Shown piece after piece: positions 43,308-51,174 of a stretch of DNA of 62,291 bases. Source of the stretch: an uncultured Eubacteriales bacterium. Lineage in GTDB: Bacteria; Bacillota; Clostridia; Lachnospirales; Lachnospiraceae. Under the pieces are notes generated by a model. The model had not been told where the DNA came from. It worked only from the letters and a program-made list of their open reading frames with translations, and searched no databases. Numbering within the stretch: the stretch's first letter is position 1; the number at the start of each line of letters is the position of its first letter. The stretch is from NCBI GenBank assembly GCA_900318615.1, contig ONLK01000008.1, forward strand, positions 1 through 62,291, written 5' to 3'. Position numbers and translations under genes: made by a program.

Positions 43308-44096
43308 ATGCTAAATATCATCTTTTTCACTTCGCTTGGTTTTTGTTTTGCCGCCATGATTCTTCAGTTTGCCGCGGCAGCGTTTAAAAAGCAGGGACTT
43401 AAAAAGGCGGCCTGGATTGTTTTTATCGTGTCTTTTATCATCCTCACAGCCTACATTGTTATTCGCGGTATCAAAGCACACCGGGTACCGCTGAGCAATC
43501 AGTTTGAGTTTGCGGCCGCCTTCGCCTGGTGCATTGCCCTCCTCCTGCTGATCCTTCATTTGCGCTTTCAGGCGGATTGGATCACAACGGCAGCCATTCC
43601 AATGGTATTTCTTATTCTTTCCTACGCTGCCCTGCAGCCCAAAAACATTACGGAATTGATGCCTGCTCTGCGCAGTGCCTGGTTCGGCCTGCATATCGGC
43701 TCCGCCGCGCTGTCCTATGCCTGCTTTATCCTGGCAGGCTCCGCCGGCCTGCGGTATCTCCTCGCAGAAAAAAAACAAAGTGACCCGGCAGGGCTTGAAA
43801 AAATGGACTATATGTCCTACCGCCTGATCACTCTGGGATTTATGCTATTGACAGTAACTATCGTTTCCGGAGCCATCTGGGCTGAACAGGCCTGGAGTGC
43901 TTTCTGGACCTGGGATCCGAAGGAAGTGTGGGCGCTGATCACCTGGATCCTCTATGCCGTCTATCTGCATCTTCGCCTGATGCGGAAAAAGAACGGGAAA
44001 TTCATGGCATGGTATTCCATCATCGCCATCCCGGTCGTACTGTTCACCTTCATCGGTGTCAACACCCTGCTGCCGGGCCTGCACTCCTACGGCTGA
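43308..44096 (+). CDS. ccsA: Cytochrome c biogenesis protein CcsA (ResC)
   Basis: This 262-residue membrane protein has about eight helices. It carries the haem-handling tryptophan-rich motif AFWTWDPKEVWALITW near residues 202-217 and conserved histidines on the outer face, including the H in FGLHIGSAALSYACF near 125-140. It pairs with ResB to form the System II haem lyase. AAGGAG precedes the ATG, 14 bp after the resB stop. Having resB-ccsA beside a single multihaem cytochrome suggests a self-contained module. ResA- or CcdA-type thiol reductases are not in the window. Confidence 0.93.
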   Translation: MLNIIFFTSLGFCFAAMILQFAAAAFKKQGLKKAAWIVFIVSFIILTAYIVIRGIKAHRVPLSNQFEFAAAFAWCIALLLLILHLRFQADWITTAAIPMVFLILSYAALQPKNITELMPALRSAWFGLHIGSAALSYACFILAGSAGLRYLLAEKKQSDPAGLEKMDYMSYRLITLGFMLLTVTIVSGAIWAEQAWSAFWTWDPKEVWALITWILYAVYLHLRLMRKKNGKFMAWYSIIAIPVVLFTFIGVNTLLPGLHSYG

Positions 44097-44182
44097 GCCG
44101 GATATACTGCATTATATACTCCCCGGACCGGACATATATTCCTACGACTGATCCGGGGATGAAAAATCTGTATAAAATAATG

Positions 44183-44254
44183 ATCTCTTACTGTCCGGAA
44201 AATTTAATCTCTTACTGTCCGGAAATTTTAATCTCTTTCTGTCCGGGAACCTGT
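44183..44254. repeat. Three 24-bp tandem repeats after ccsA
   Basis: ATCTCTTACTGTCCGGAAAA and two close copies repeat at a strict 24-bp period, ending at the stop codon of the GPH transporter gene. The third copy has diverged. No stem is formed, so this is not a terminator. Confidence 0.8.
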
Positions 44255-45610
44255 TTAATTCAGCCGGCTGCCCTGCACTTCTTTTTTCTTTTTAAGTTCC
44301 TGTGCATTATGCTCTATTCTTTCATCCGTCAGCATAAACTTTTTTATAAACACCAGCAAAGCTGCCACCAGCCCGATCATCGGCAGAATGGTCATCAGAA
44401 GGCGAAGGCCGGTCAGGGTGGAAGCACTCTGCGCCACAATCTCACCGGTTTTTGAATTATTTCCATGAAGATGGATGAGATCCAGACCGATTCCGGTGAC
44501 GAATACAGCCAGACCGGACGACAATTTCACGACAAATGTCTGCATTGAGAAGATAACAGACTCCTGCCGCATGCCTGTTTTAAGCTCTCCGTAATCAACC
44601 GATGCGGACAGAAACACGGTCGTCAGAACTGTCAGCATACCGTTGGCGGCAAACACAAGCAGACCGCAGGCACACAGGATCACCATCTGGTGCACCAGCG
44701 GACTCATGCATAAAATCAGAAGAAGCAGATAGCCGGATATTGCTGCGCCCAGGCACAGTCGGAAAATCTTCTGGTTGCTCAGTTTCCGGCGAAGCAGCGG
44801 ATATACGGCCATCATGCCAAGAATCTGCCCGACTCCGCCGACCATGGAGAAGATGGTATACTGCCCCTGCCACCCGGCACCGCTGATATCGTATTTAAAA
44901 AAGTAAATGATCAGGTTGGAGGTAATGTACAGGGCAAAATCAATCAGAACAATGGTCACTACCGTCACCATCGCCTGGTCGTTCCGGAACAGCGCCCGAA
45001 ACATCTCCCGGACGGAAGTCGTTTCCATCTTCTCCTCCGCGTTTTCACCGCGGATGGAACGGCACAGCCACAGCTCCGTGATCAGGAAGAGAACGGCAAC
45101 TATCAGCGCGAAAATAGAAAACCCTTTTCTCTCATTTGACCCGCCGAGCGCAGTCACGGACAAAACTGTGAATACCGTAATCAGCGCATTTCCGATTCCC
45201 GCGCAGGTACGGCCGACCACGGAAAGGTTCTCGCGGTCCTTTGGTTTTTCCGTCACCGCCGGAATCATCGACCAGAACGGAATGTCCATCATCGTATACG
45301 TCACGCCCCAGAGGATATAGATAACGGAGAAATAAACCATCAATCTTGTTCCGGAAATGTCCGGAGCACTGAACAGTGCATACAAAATCAGTGCATTCAG
45401 TACGGTTCCTGTAAATATCCACGTGCGGAAACGTCCGAAACGGCTGTGCGTTTTTGCGACAATCACACCCATGAAAGGATCATTGACCGCGTCAAAAACA
45501 CGCGCAATCATCAGGATCAGCCCGACAAACGACGCTGAAAGTCCAAGTACATCCTGATAATAATACATGACATAGGAAGCACTCAGTGCATACACCATGT
45601 CCTTGCCCAC
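44255..45610 (-). CDS. GPH-family sugar:cation symporter with damaged start
   Basis: This 451-residue MelB/GPH-type major facilitator has twelve helices. Family motifs are MYYYQDVLGLSA near residue 16, DAVNDPFMGVIVAKTHSRFGRFR near 40-62 and DYGELKTGMRQES near 340. Members import glycosides, pentosides or hexuronides with H+ or Na+. Only a GTG at 45610 opens this frame, with no ribosome binding site. Further upstream the sequence reads GGGAGA, TTG-ATG-ATG-TAA, then the missing family N terminus (SFGKKQIAAFGLGAVGKDM) in frame. One base change (TAA for AAA or similar) thus seems to have cut off the normal start. The gene may be a fresh pseudogene, or translated weakly from GTG. Confidence 0.8.
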   Translation of the reverse strand: MGKDMVYALSASYVMYYYQDVLGLSASFVGLILMIARVFDAVNDPFMGVIVAKTHSRFGRFRTWIFTGTVLNALILYALFSAPDISGTRLMVYFSVIYILWGVTYTMMDIPFWSMIPAVTEKPKDRENLSVVGRTCAGIGNALITVFTVLSVTALGGSNERKGFSIFALIVAVLFLITELWLCRSIRGENAEEKMETTSVREMFRALFRNDQAMVTVVTIVLIDFALYITSNLIIYFFKYDISGAGWQGQYTIFSMVGGVGQILGMMAVYPLLRRKLSNQKIFRLCLGAAISGYLLLLILCMSPLVHQMVILCACGLLVFAANGMLTVLTTVFLSASVDYGELKTGMRQESVIFSMQTFVVKLSSGLAVFVTGIGLDLIHLHGNNSKTGEIVAQSASTLTGLRLLMTILPMIGLVAALLVFIKKFMLTDERIEHNAQELKKKKEVQGSRLN

Positions 45611-45812
45611 GGCGCCAAGCCCGAAGGCAGCAATCTGCTTCTTACCAAAGCTTTACATCATCAATCTCCCTCTGCCGGCAATATTTTAATATAAAAACCG
45701 TCTGAACGCCGGCCTTTTCTTCATTATAAAGTTAATTTGCGGTTCAGGCTATAGATAATTGTTGTATTCGCAGAGATAATTTGCGGCAAATCGCAGCGGA
45801 AAAGCCGGGCAC

Positions 45813-46747
45813 TAGCCCGGATTCTTCACCACGTCTTGTTTCGGACTATGCAAGTGCGCGGCCATACCGTGAGCACCAGCCCGGAACTTCCGCCGCGTCT
45901 TATTGCGGGCTATTCAAGCGCGCGGCCATAGACTGAATATTAGCCCGGAACTTTCGCCGCGTCTTGCTCCGGGCTATGCGAGCGCGCGGCCATACCGTGA
46001 GCACTAGCCCGGAACTTTCGCCGCGTCTTATTGCGGGCTATTCAAGCGCGCGGCATAAGACTGAACATTAGCCCGGAACTTTCGCCGCGTCTTATTGCGG
46101 GCTATGCAAGCGCGCGGCATAAAACTGAACATTAGCCCGGAACTTTCGCCGCGTCTTATTGCGGGCTATTCAAGTTCGCGGCCATAGTCTGAATATTAGC
46201 CCGGAACTTTCGCCGCGTCTTGCTCCGGGCTATGCGAGCGCGCGGCATAAGACTGAATATTAGCCCGGAACTTTCGCCGCGTCTTATTGCGGGCTATGCA
46301 AGCGCGCGGCATAAGACTGGACATTTGCCCGGAACTTTCGCCGCGTCTTATTGCGGGCTATGCAAGCGCGCGGCATAAGGCTGAATATTAGCCCGGAACT
46401 TCCGCCGCGTCTTATTGTGGGCTATTCAAGTTCGCGGCCATAGTCTGAATATTAGCCCGGAACTTTCGCCGCGTCTTATTGCGGGCTATTCAAGCGCGCG
46501 GCATAAAACTGAACATTAGCCCGGAACTTCCGCCGCGTCTTGTTCCGGGTCAGGAAAGTGCGCGGCCATACCTTGGACATTAGCCCAAACCACTCGCCGC
46601 GTCTTGTTCCGGGTCAGGAAAGCGCGCGGCCATAGACTGAATATTAGCCCGGAACTTCCGCCGCGTCTTGTTCCGGGTCAGGAAAGTGCGCGGCTATAGG
46701 CTGAACATTAGCCCGGATTTCTCGCCGCGTCTTGTTCCGGGCTATGC
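45813..46747. repeat. 64-bp tandem hairpin array, 14 full units plus a partial
   Basis: Units begin TAGCCCGGA at 45813, 45877, 45941, 46005, 46069, 46133, 46197, 46261, 46325, 46389, 46453, 46517, 46581, 46645 and 46709, an exact 64-bp period. Within most units TAGCCCGGAA can pair with TTCCGGGCTA or TTGCGGGCTA about 16 nt on. The loop's GCCGCG can alternatively pair with CGCGCGGC downstream. Right-arm variants (ATTGCGGGCTA, GCTCCGGGCTA, GTTCCGGGTCAGG) are interspersed. There are no spacers and no open frame through the array (64 is not a multiple of 3). The 1.25-kb gap 45662-46908 otherwise holds only a TATAAT (minus strand, 45728-45723) and the MATE terminator. Confidence 0.97.
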
Positions 46748-46854
46748 CGGCAGGCAGATGACCAGCCTTTGCGCCATGCTAAATAAGCTTGCGCGAAAGT
46801 TTCGGCCAATGCCGGGATATGCCGCACCTGTTCCGCCGTGAAGCCCAGCCCAAA

Positions 46855-46888
46855 ACAGCCTGCCGCACGGTTTCGTGCGGCAGGCTGT
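46855..46888 (-). terminator. Intrinsic terminator after the MATE gene
   Basis: A perfect 14-bp stem (46855-46868 with 46875-46888) with a six-base loop is followed on the minus strand by TTTT. The stem can be extended by flanking GCCCA/TGGGC. It lies 21 bp beyond the stop codon and isolates the MATE transcript from the hairpin array. Confidence 0.88.
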
Positions 46889-46908
46889 TCTGGGCGATGT
46901 ACGGCAAA

Positions 46909-48294
46909 TCATTGAATTGAGGATTTGACGGATGAGGATTTGACTGAATTTATCTGTTTTTCTATTTTTTTCAGAACAACAATAAGTGTAGGAATTACGT
47001 AGAATGTGGCGCTGATCCATGCTGTCTGGTCTGCCCAGCAGATGGCTCCGTAGCCAAAGCGCGGCACAAACATAAAGGATACCGCGCAGCGGGCTATCAT
47101 CTCCACAACGCCGGACAGGATAGCCCATCCGGTCCAGCCCAATCCCTGAATACTCATGCGCACAACATTTAAAATTCCGAGTACCCAGTAGAAATACCCC
47201 ATGCAGCGAAGATACTTTCCGGCCGCATTCAGCACAGCTGTCTCACGGCCGTCTACAAAGATCATGGACATATTTCTTCCAAAGAAGATAAGTACAAGGC
47301 CGATCCCTACACCGTACAGGATTCCCATGATTGTTCCTTCTTTAATTCCCCTGCGGATACGGTCTGTTTTCCCGGCTCCATAGTTCTGGCTGGCAAAGGT
47401 GGAAACAGATGTCGCCAGAGCGTCAAACGGACACATGGCAAACTGCTTGATCTTCATTCCTGCCGTGAAGCCGGAAACATACGTGGTTCCGAGTGAATTG
47501 TTGGCAGACTGCATCACCATGCTTCCGATCGCGGTGATGGAATACTGAAGCCCCATGGGAATACCCATCGTGAAAAGATCCCCCATCCGTTTCCTGCTAA
47601 ATACCTTATCCTCCGGGCAGATGTGGAGGACCTCCACTTTCCTGATTATATAATGAAGACACAGGAAACCGGATACCGCCTGCGATCCGATGGTGGCAAT
47701 GGCGGCGCCTGCTACTCCCCAATGCAGTATCAGGATGCAGAACAAATCCAGGAAAATGTTCAGCACGGTGGAAACGCTGAGAAACAAAAACGGGGTTCGT
47801 GAATCGCCGACCGCACGCAAAATACTGGATGTAAAATTATAAAGAAGCGTAAATGGAATACCCAGAAATATGATCAGCAGATATTGATACGCCTGTGCAA
47901 AAATATCATCCGGCGTGGAAAGCAGATGCAGAATCTGAGGGCACAAAATAGCTGTAACCAGGGTAATGGCAATCCCGAGCGCGATCGTCAGCAATATACC
48001 GTGCCAGATATACCGGCGCATTCCGCGGTAATCTCCGGCTCCGAACCGCTGCGCCACGGGAACCGCGCATCCGACGCAGGAGCCGATGCAAAATCCAAGC
48101 ACCAGAAACTGAACGCTGGAGGAAACACCGACCGCCCCGAGGGATAACGCGCCGAGCGTCTGCCCTACAATAGCGGAATCCGCCAGATTATAGCATTGCT
48201 GGAACAGATTGCCCGCCAGCAGCGGCATCATAAATTGAACAATCAGAGCAATCGAATTGCCCTCCGTCATATTCTTTGTCTTATCTTTACTCAT
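46909..48294 (-). CDS. MATE family multidrug exporter
   Basis: This 461-residue membrane protein has twelve helices in two homologous halves. Landmark segments are NLFQQCYNLADSAIVGQTLGALSLGAVGVS near residues 29-58 and, in the second half, GLQYSITAIGSMVMQSANNSLGT near 256-278. These match the DinF/NorM-like branch found in Clostridia. It would export cationic compounds using a Na+ or H+ gradient; the substrate is unknown. The C-terminal tail SVKSSSVKSSIQ contains a small duplicated SVKSS. Its promoter appears to use the end of palindromic repeat copy 3. Confidence 0.92.
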   Translation of the reverse strand: MSKDKTKNMTEGNSIALIVQFMMPLLAGNLFQQCYNLADSAIVGQTLGALSLGAVGVSSSVQFLVLGFCIGSCVGCAVPVAQRFGAGDYRGMRRYIWHGILLTIALGIAITLVTAILCPQILHLLSTPDDIFAQAYQYLLIIFLGIPFTLLYNFTSSILRAVGDSRTPFLFLSVSTVLNIFLDLFCILILHWGVAGAAIATIGSQAVSGFLCLHYIIRKVEVLHICPEDKVFSRKRMGDLFTMGIPMGLQYSITAIGSMVMQSANNSLGTTYVSGFTAGMKIKQFAMCPFDALATSVSTFASQNYGAGKTDRIRRGIKEGTIMGILYGVGIGLVLIFFGRNMSMIFVDGRETAVLNAAGKYLRCMGYFYWVLGILNVVRMSIQGLGWTGWAILSGVVEMIARCAVSFMFVPRFGYGAICWADQTAWISATFYVIPTLIVVLKKIEKQINSVKSSSVKSSIQ

Positions 48295-48343
48295 ATGTAA
48301 TCTCTGTACCTTACCCTGTCTTTTCCCCTTTTTATCTTTTGAT

Positions 48344-48372
48344 GTTTTATCTTTTTATGATTACTGTGTCAA
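48344..48372 (-). promoter_or_regulatory. Candidate MATE promoter formed at the repeat edge
   Basis: On the minus strand TTGACA (48372-48367), the end of the 60-bp palindrome, lies 17 bp upstream of TAAAAC (48349-48344), about 50 bp before the MATE ATG. Confidence 0.4.
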
Positions 48373-48552
48373 AAGTCCGCCGCCACGCATGCTTGCATGC
48401 GAGTGGTGGCAGGACTTATTGACACGCCCTACATGAGGCATGAAGTGGCGCGAAAGCGTCACGAAAATGCCGAATGTGGCAGCATGGTGGGAGTTGCGGA
48501 GCAACGAAACCACGCGTAATCATAAATGAGTGGCAAAAGGTACTTTTGACAC
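48357..48552 (+). repeat. Palindromic interspersed repeat, copy 3 (longest)
   Basis: ATGATTAC (48357-48364) is followed by the 60-bp palindrome (48366-48425) and the conserved tail to 48473. A longer segment with the hairpin GTTGCGGAGCAAC then runs to GTAATCAT (48516-48523) and ACTTTTGACAC (48542-48552). ATGATTAC/GTAATCAT and GTGTCAAAAGT/ACTTTTGACAC are inverted pairs, as at the ends of a miniature transposable element. A 12-bp direct repeat TATCTTTTTATG flanks it (48348-48359 and 48556-48567). No transposase is encoded. Confidence 0.88.
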
Positions 48553-48644
48553 TCATATCTTTTTATGTTTATCATTCGCTGTTATATCCTTACAGCTCTT
48601 TACTTTAATCCATTTTCTGCAAAAATGAAACCATTAATTAAAAA

Positions 48645-48679
48645 CCGCGCGGTGAATTCCAAAAGGAATTCCCACGCGG
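48645..48679 (-). terminator. Intrinsic terminator downstream of the superoxide reductase gene
   Basis: CCGCG.GG.GAATTCC (48645-48660) pairs with GGAATTC.CACGCGG (48665-48679) around AAAA. Five T residues follow on the minus strand. It is about 115 bp past the stop codon. Confidence 0.75.
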
Positions 48680-48690
48680 AGTTTAATTTC

Positions 48691-48779
48691 TCTGCTGCAA
48701 ATCAGCTTATTCTGCCTGCGTTGCTGCAGATCAGTTTATTTTCTGACTGCGCTGCTGCAGATCAGCTTATTCTGCCTGA
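48691..48779. repeat. Three imperfect ~30-bp tandem repeats
   Basis: CTGCTGCAGATCAGCTTATTCTGCCTG-type units start at about 48691, 48721 and 48751, between the superoxide reductase stop and its terminator. A short open frame on the plus strand across them (48565-48846) has no ribosome binding site and is not credible. Confidence 0.7.
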
Positions 48780-48793
48780 AAGACGATTTCTGA

Positions 48794-49171
48794 TCACAGA
48801 TCTGCTTTCCACAGTCCATGCAGGTTGCAGTAAGCATAGACCGTGACCGGTTTTTCACCTTCCGTCAGAGCGAACTCTGCCCTGGGTGCACTGCCCGGTT
48901 TCAGATCTTTTTTCTGGAAACCGTCTGCCGTTTCCAGTACAATGAACTGAATGTAATGCTCTTCGGTCATAGGATGAGCCACAGAACCAACCACGACACT
49001 TACCTTGTTTCCGTCTACCGTAACAACCGGAACGTGCTTTTCCTGCGCGGCATCAGTGCTGTTCGCCTTCAGTTCGGTCATCGGCTCGCCGCAGCATTTC
49101 GGAGTACATGCCGTCTTCTCTGTCAGAAAAGTTACAAAATTTCCGCATCCCATGCATTTATAAAATAACAT
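48794..49171 (-). CDS. dfx: Desulfoferrodoxin-type superoxide reductase
   Basis: This 125-residue two-iron superoxide reductase removes superoxide without making oxygen and is typical of anaerobes. The N-terminal desulforedoxin centre has CMGCG and KCCGEPM (four Cys). The catalytic Fe(His)4(Cys) centre has EKHVPVV (Glu, Lys, His), AHPMTEEHYIQ (two His) and the closing CNLHG (Cys and His). The ATG at 49171 has AAGGAG 6 bp upstream and gives the family's usual MxFYKC start; an ATG at 49198 lies before that site. It needs a rubredoxin or similar donor, which is not in the window. Confidence 0.93.
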   Translation of the reverse strand: MLFYKCMGCGNFVTFLTEKTACTPKCCGEPMTELKANSTDAAQEKHVPVVTVDGNKVSVVVGSVAHPMTEEHYIQFIVLETADGFQKKDLKPGSAPRAEFALTEGEKPVTVYAYCNLHGLWKADL

Positions 49172-49391
49172 CCATTTCTCCTTTCTGCAGTTTTTCAACT
49201 GCTTCCATACCTTGTTTACCTGCGATAACCTTTATTATAAGCCATCGCCGCCGGATGAGCAACGGAAGCTGACCGCTGCCGGCATTTTTTTATATCCAGG
49301 ATCTTCTGTTTGCACATCTTAAGACCATGAACAGTAACTTCAAAACAAATCCGTGATTTCGGAAAAGCGTCTGAAGATCCGTCATGCCTGT

Positions 49392-51173
49392 TCAAATCAC
49401 TCTGCCCATGAACTGGCTCTGGTACAAATCATAGTAGAAACCCTGCCGCTGCATCAGTTCATTGTGGGTTCCCTTTTCTATGATATGTCCGTCTTTCATA
49501 ACGAGAATGCAGTCAGCGTTTCGTATCGTTGAAAGTCTGTGAGCGACGATGAATGAGGTTCTTCCGACCATCATAGCGTTGAACGCATCCTGTATCTTAA
49601 GCTCGGTCCTGGTGTCGATCGAGGATGTTGCCTCATCAAGTATGAGCATGGACGGATTGCACATCATAACTCTCGCAATGCACAGAAGCTGCCTCTGTCC
49701 CTGAGAGAAGTCCTCACCGTTTTCGGAAACCTTCGTATCATACCCTTCCGGAAGCCTTCTGATAAATGAATCAATATGGCAGGTCTTCGCAACACGGATC
49801 ATTTCCTCCTCGGATACATCGGGATTTCCCATCGTTATATTTTCCCGGATCGTGCCCGATTTAAGCCATGTCTCCTGCAGCACCATACCGTAGCCTTCAC
49901 GAAGAGCGTGTCTTGTGAGCTTTCTGATGTCCGTCCCGTCGACATATATGGCACCGCTGTCCACGTCGTAAAAGCGCATCAGCAAGTTGATAAGCGTCGT
50001 CTTCCCGCATCCCGTCGGACCGACGATGGCAATCTTCTGACCCGGGTTCACGGACAAATTAAAACCGCGGATGAGGTTCTGTCCTTTAACGTAAGAGAAG
50101 TCCACATCCTTCACATCGACCTGTCCGCGGAATGAATCCGGCGCGATGGCATCCTTTGCGTCCGGAACCTGCGGTTCAAGCTCGATGAGCTCAAGCACCC
50201 GCCCCGCACAGGCGACAGCGTTCTGAAGATCCGTGACAACGCCTGAGATTTCATTGAAGGGCTTCGCGTACTGCGTCGCGTATGAGAGAAAAGCTGTAAG
50301 CCCGCCGACCGTCATACCCCCGTGGATAACCCTTACAGCGCCGGTCACACCGACTACCGCGTAAACGATGCTGTTTACAAAACGTGTCGACGGGTTCGTG
50401 ATGGATGAGAAGAATGTCGCCTTAAGCGAAGTTTCCGTGAGACGCTTATTGATCTCATCAAACTCTTCCACCGTTTTTTCCCTGCGGTTGAAGGCCTTGA
50501 CTACCTTCTGCCCTTCTACCATCTCATTGATGAACCCGGTCTGTTCACCCCGAAGCTCCGACTGCCTGCGGAACATCTTATACGAGCGCTTCGATATAAA
50601 ACCTGCCACGACAAATGAAAGAGGGGTCAGCGCCACAACAGCAAGAGCTATCCAGCCGTCAATCGATATCATGAAAATGAGTGTACCGGCTATGGTGATG
50701 ACACCCGTAAACAGCTGCGTGAAACCCATCAGAAGCCCGTCCGCAAACTGGTCCGCGTCTGCGATGACACGGCTCTCCATCTCCCCGACCGGATGTGAAT
50801 CGATATAACTGAGCGGGAGTTTTTCGATCTTGTCAAAAGCGTCGTTGCGGATATCCTTGACAACATCATAGGTCATTTTGTTATTGCACAGGTTTTGCAG
50901 CCACTGTGCAAGCCCCGCGATGCATGCCGCTATAATGACCTTCACTACGTCATTTACGACACCGTCAAAGTCCACCTGGCCTTTGCCAGCCATGTAGTCG
51001 ACTACCGTTCCTGTGATCTTCGGGATATAGAGCTGCATGACCACTGTGATCAGCGCCAGCAGCAGTGACGCCCATAGGAATATGCGGTAACGCCCGAGGT
51101 AGCGGAGCACTTTCTTTATAATCTGTGTCTGGCCCGCACGGTTAACCTTTTTCTTTTCCTTTGACCCTGCCAT
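49392..51173 (-). CDS. Heterodimeric ABC exporter subunit, active-site half
   Basis: This 593-residue ABC half-exporter has six N-terminal helices (about 30-330) then the ATPase: Walker A GPTGCGKTT near residue 390, signature FSQGQRQLL near 488, and Walker B MLILDEATS near 507-515 with the catalytic Glu. It starts 1 bp after the upstream gene's stop (GAG-TGA-T-ATG), so the two halves are coupled. The pair resembles LmrCD/TM287-288 exporters for drugs, lipids or peptides. The substrate is not visible. Confidence 0.92.
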   Translation of the reverse strand: MAGSKEKKKVNRAGQTQIIKKVLRYLGRYRIFLWASLLLALITVVMQLYIPKITGTVVDYMAGKGQVDFDGVVNDVVKVIIAACIAGLAQWLQNLCNNKMTYDVVKDIRNDAFDKIEKLPLSYIDSHPVGEMESRVIADADQFADGLLMGFTQLFTGVITIAGTLIFMISIDGWIALAVVALTPLSFVVAGFISKRSYKMFRRQSELRGEQTGFINEMVEGQKVVKAFNRREKTVEEFDEINKRLTETSLKATFFSSITNPSTRFVNSIVYAVVGVTGAVRVIHGGMTVGGLTAFLSYATQYAKPFNEISGVVTDLQNAVACAGRVLELIELEPQVPDAKDAIAPDSFRGQVDVKDVDFSYVKGQNLIRGFNLSVNPGQKIAIVGPTGCGKTTLINLLMRFYDVDSGAIYVDGTDIRKLTRHALREGYGMVLQETWLKSGTIRENITMGNPDVSEEEMIRVAKTCHIDSFIRRLPEGYDTKVSENGEDFSQGQRQLLCIARVMMCNPSMLILDEATSSIDTRTELKIQDAFNAMMVGRTSFIVAHRLSTIRNADCILVMKDGHIIEKGTHNELMQRQGFYYDLYQSQFMGRVI

Positions 51174-51174
51174 A

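Noticed and set aside
45813..46747. CRISPR array or integron attC cassettes
   Set aside because: Units abut directly with no unique spacers and no cas gene is near. There are no cassette genes between units and no integrase, and attC core sites are not seen.
48565..48846. 93-codon plus-strand frame downstream of the superoxide reductase gene
   Set aside because: It runs through a terminator hairpin and three tandem repeats, overlaps the reductase gene and lacks a ribosome binding site.
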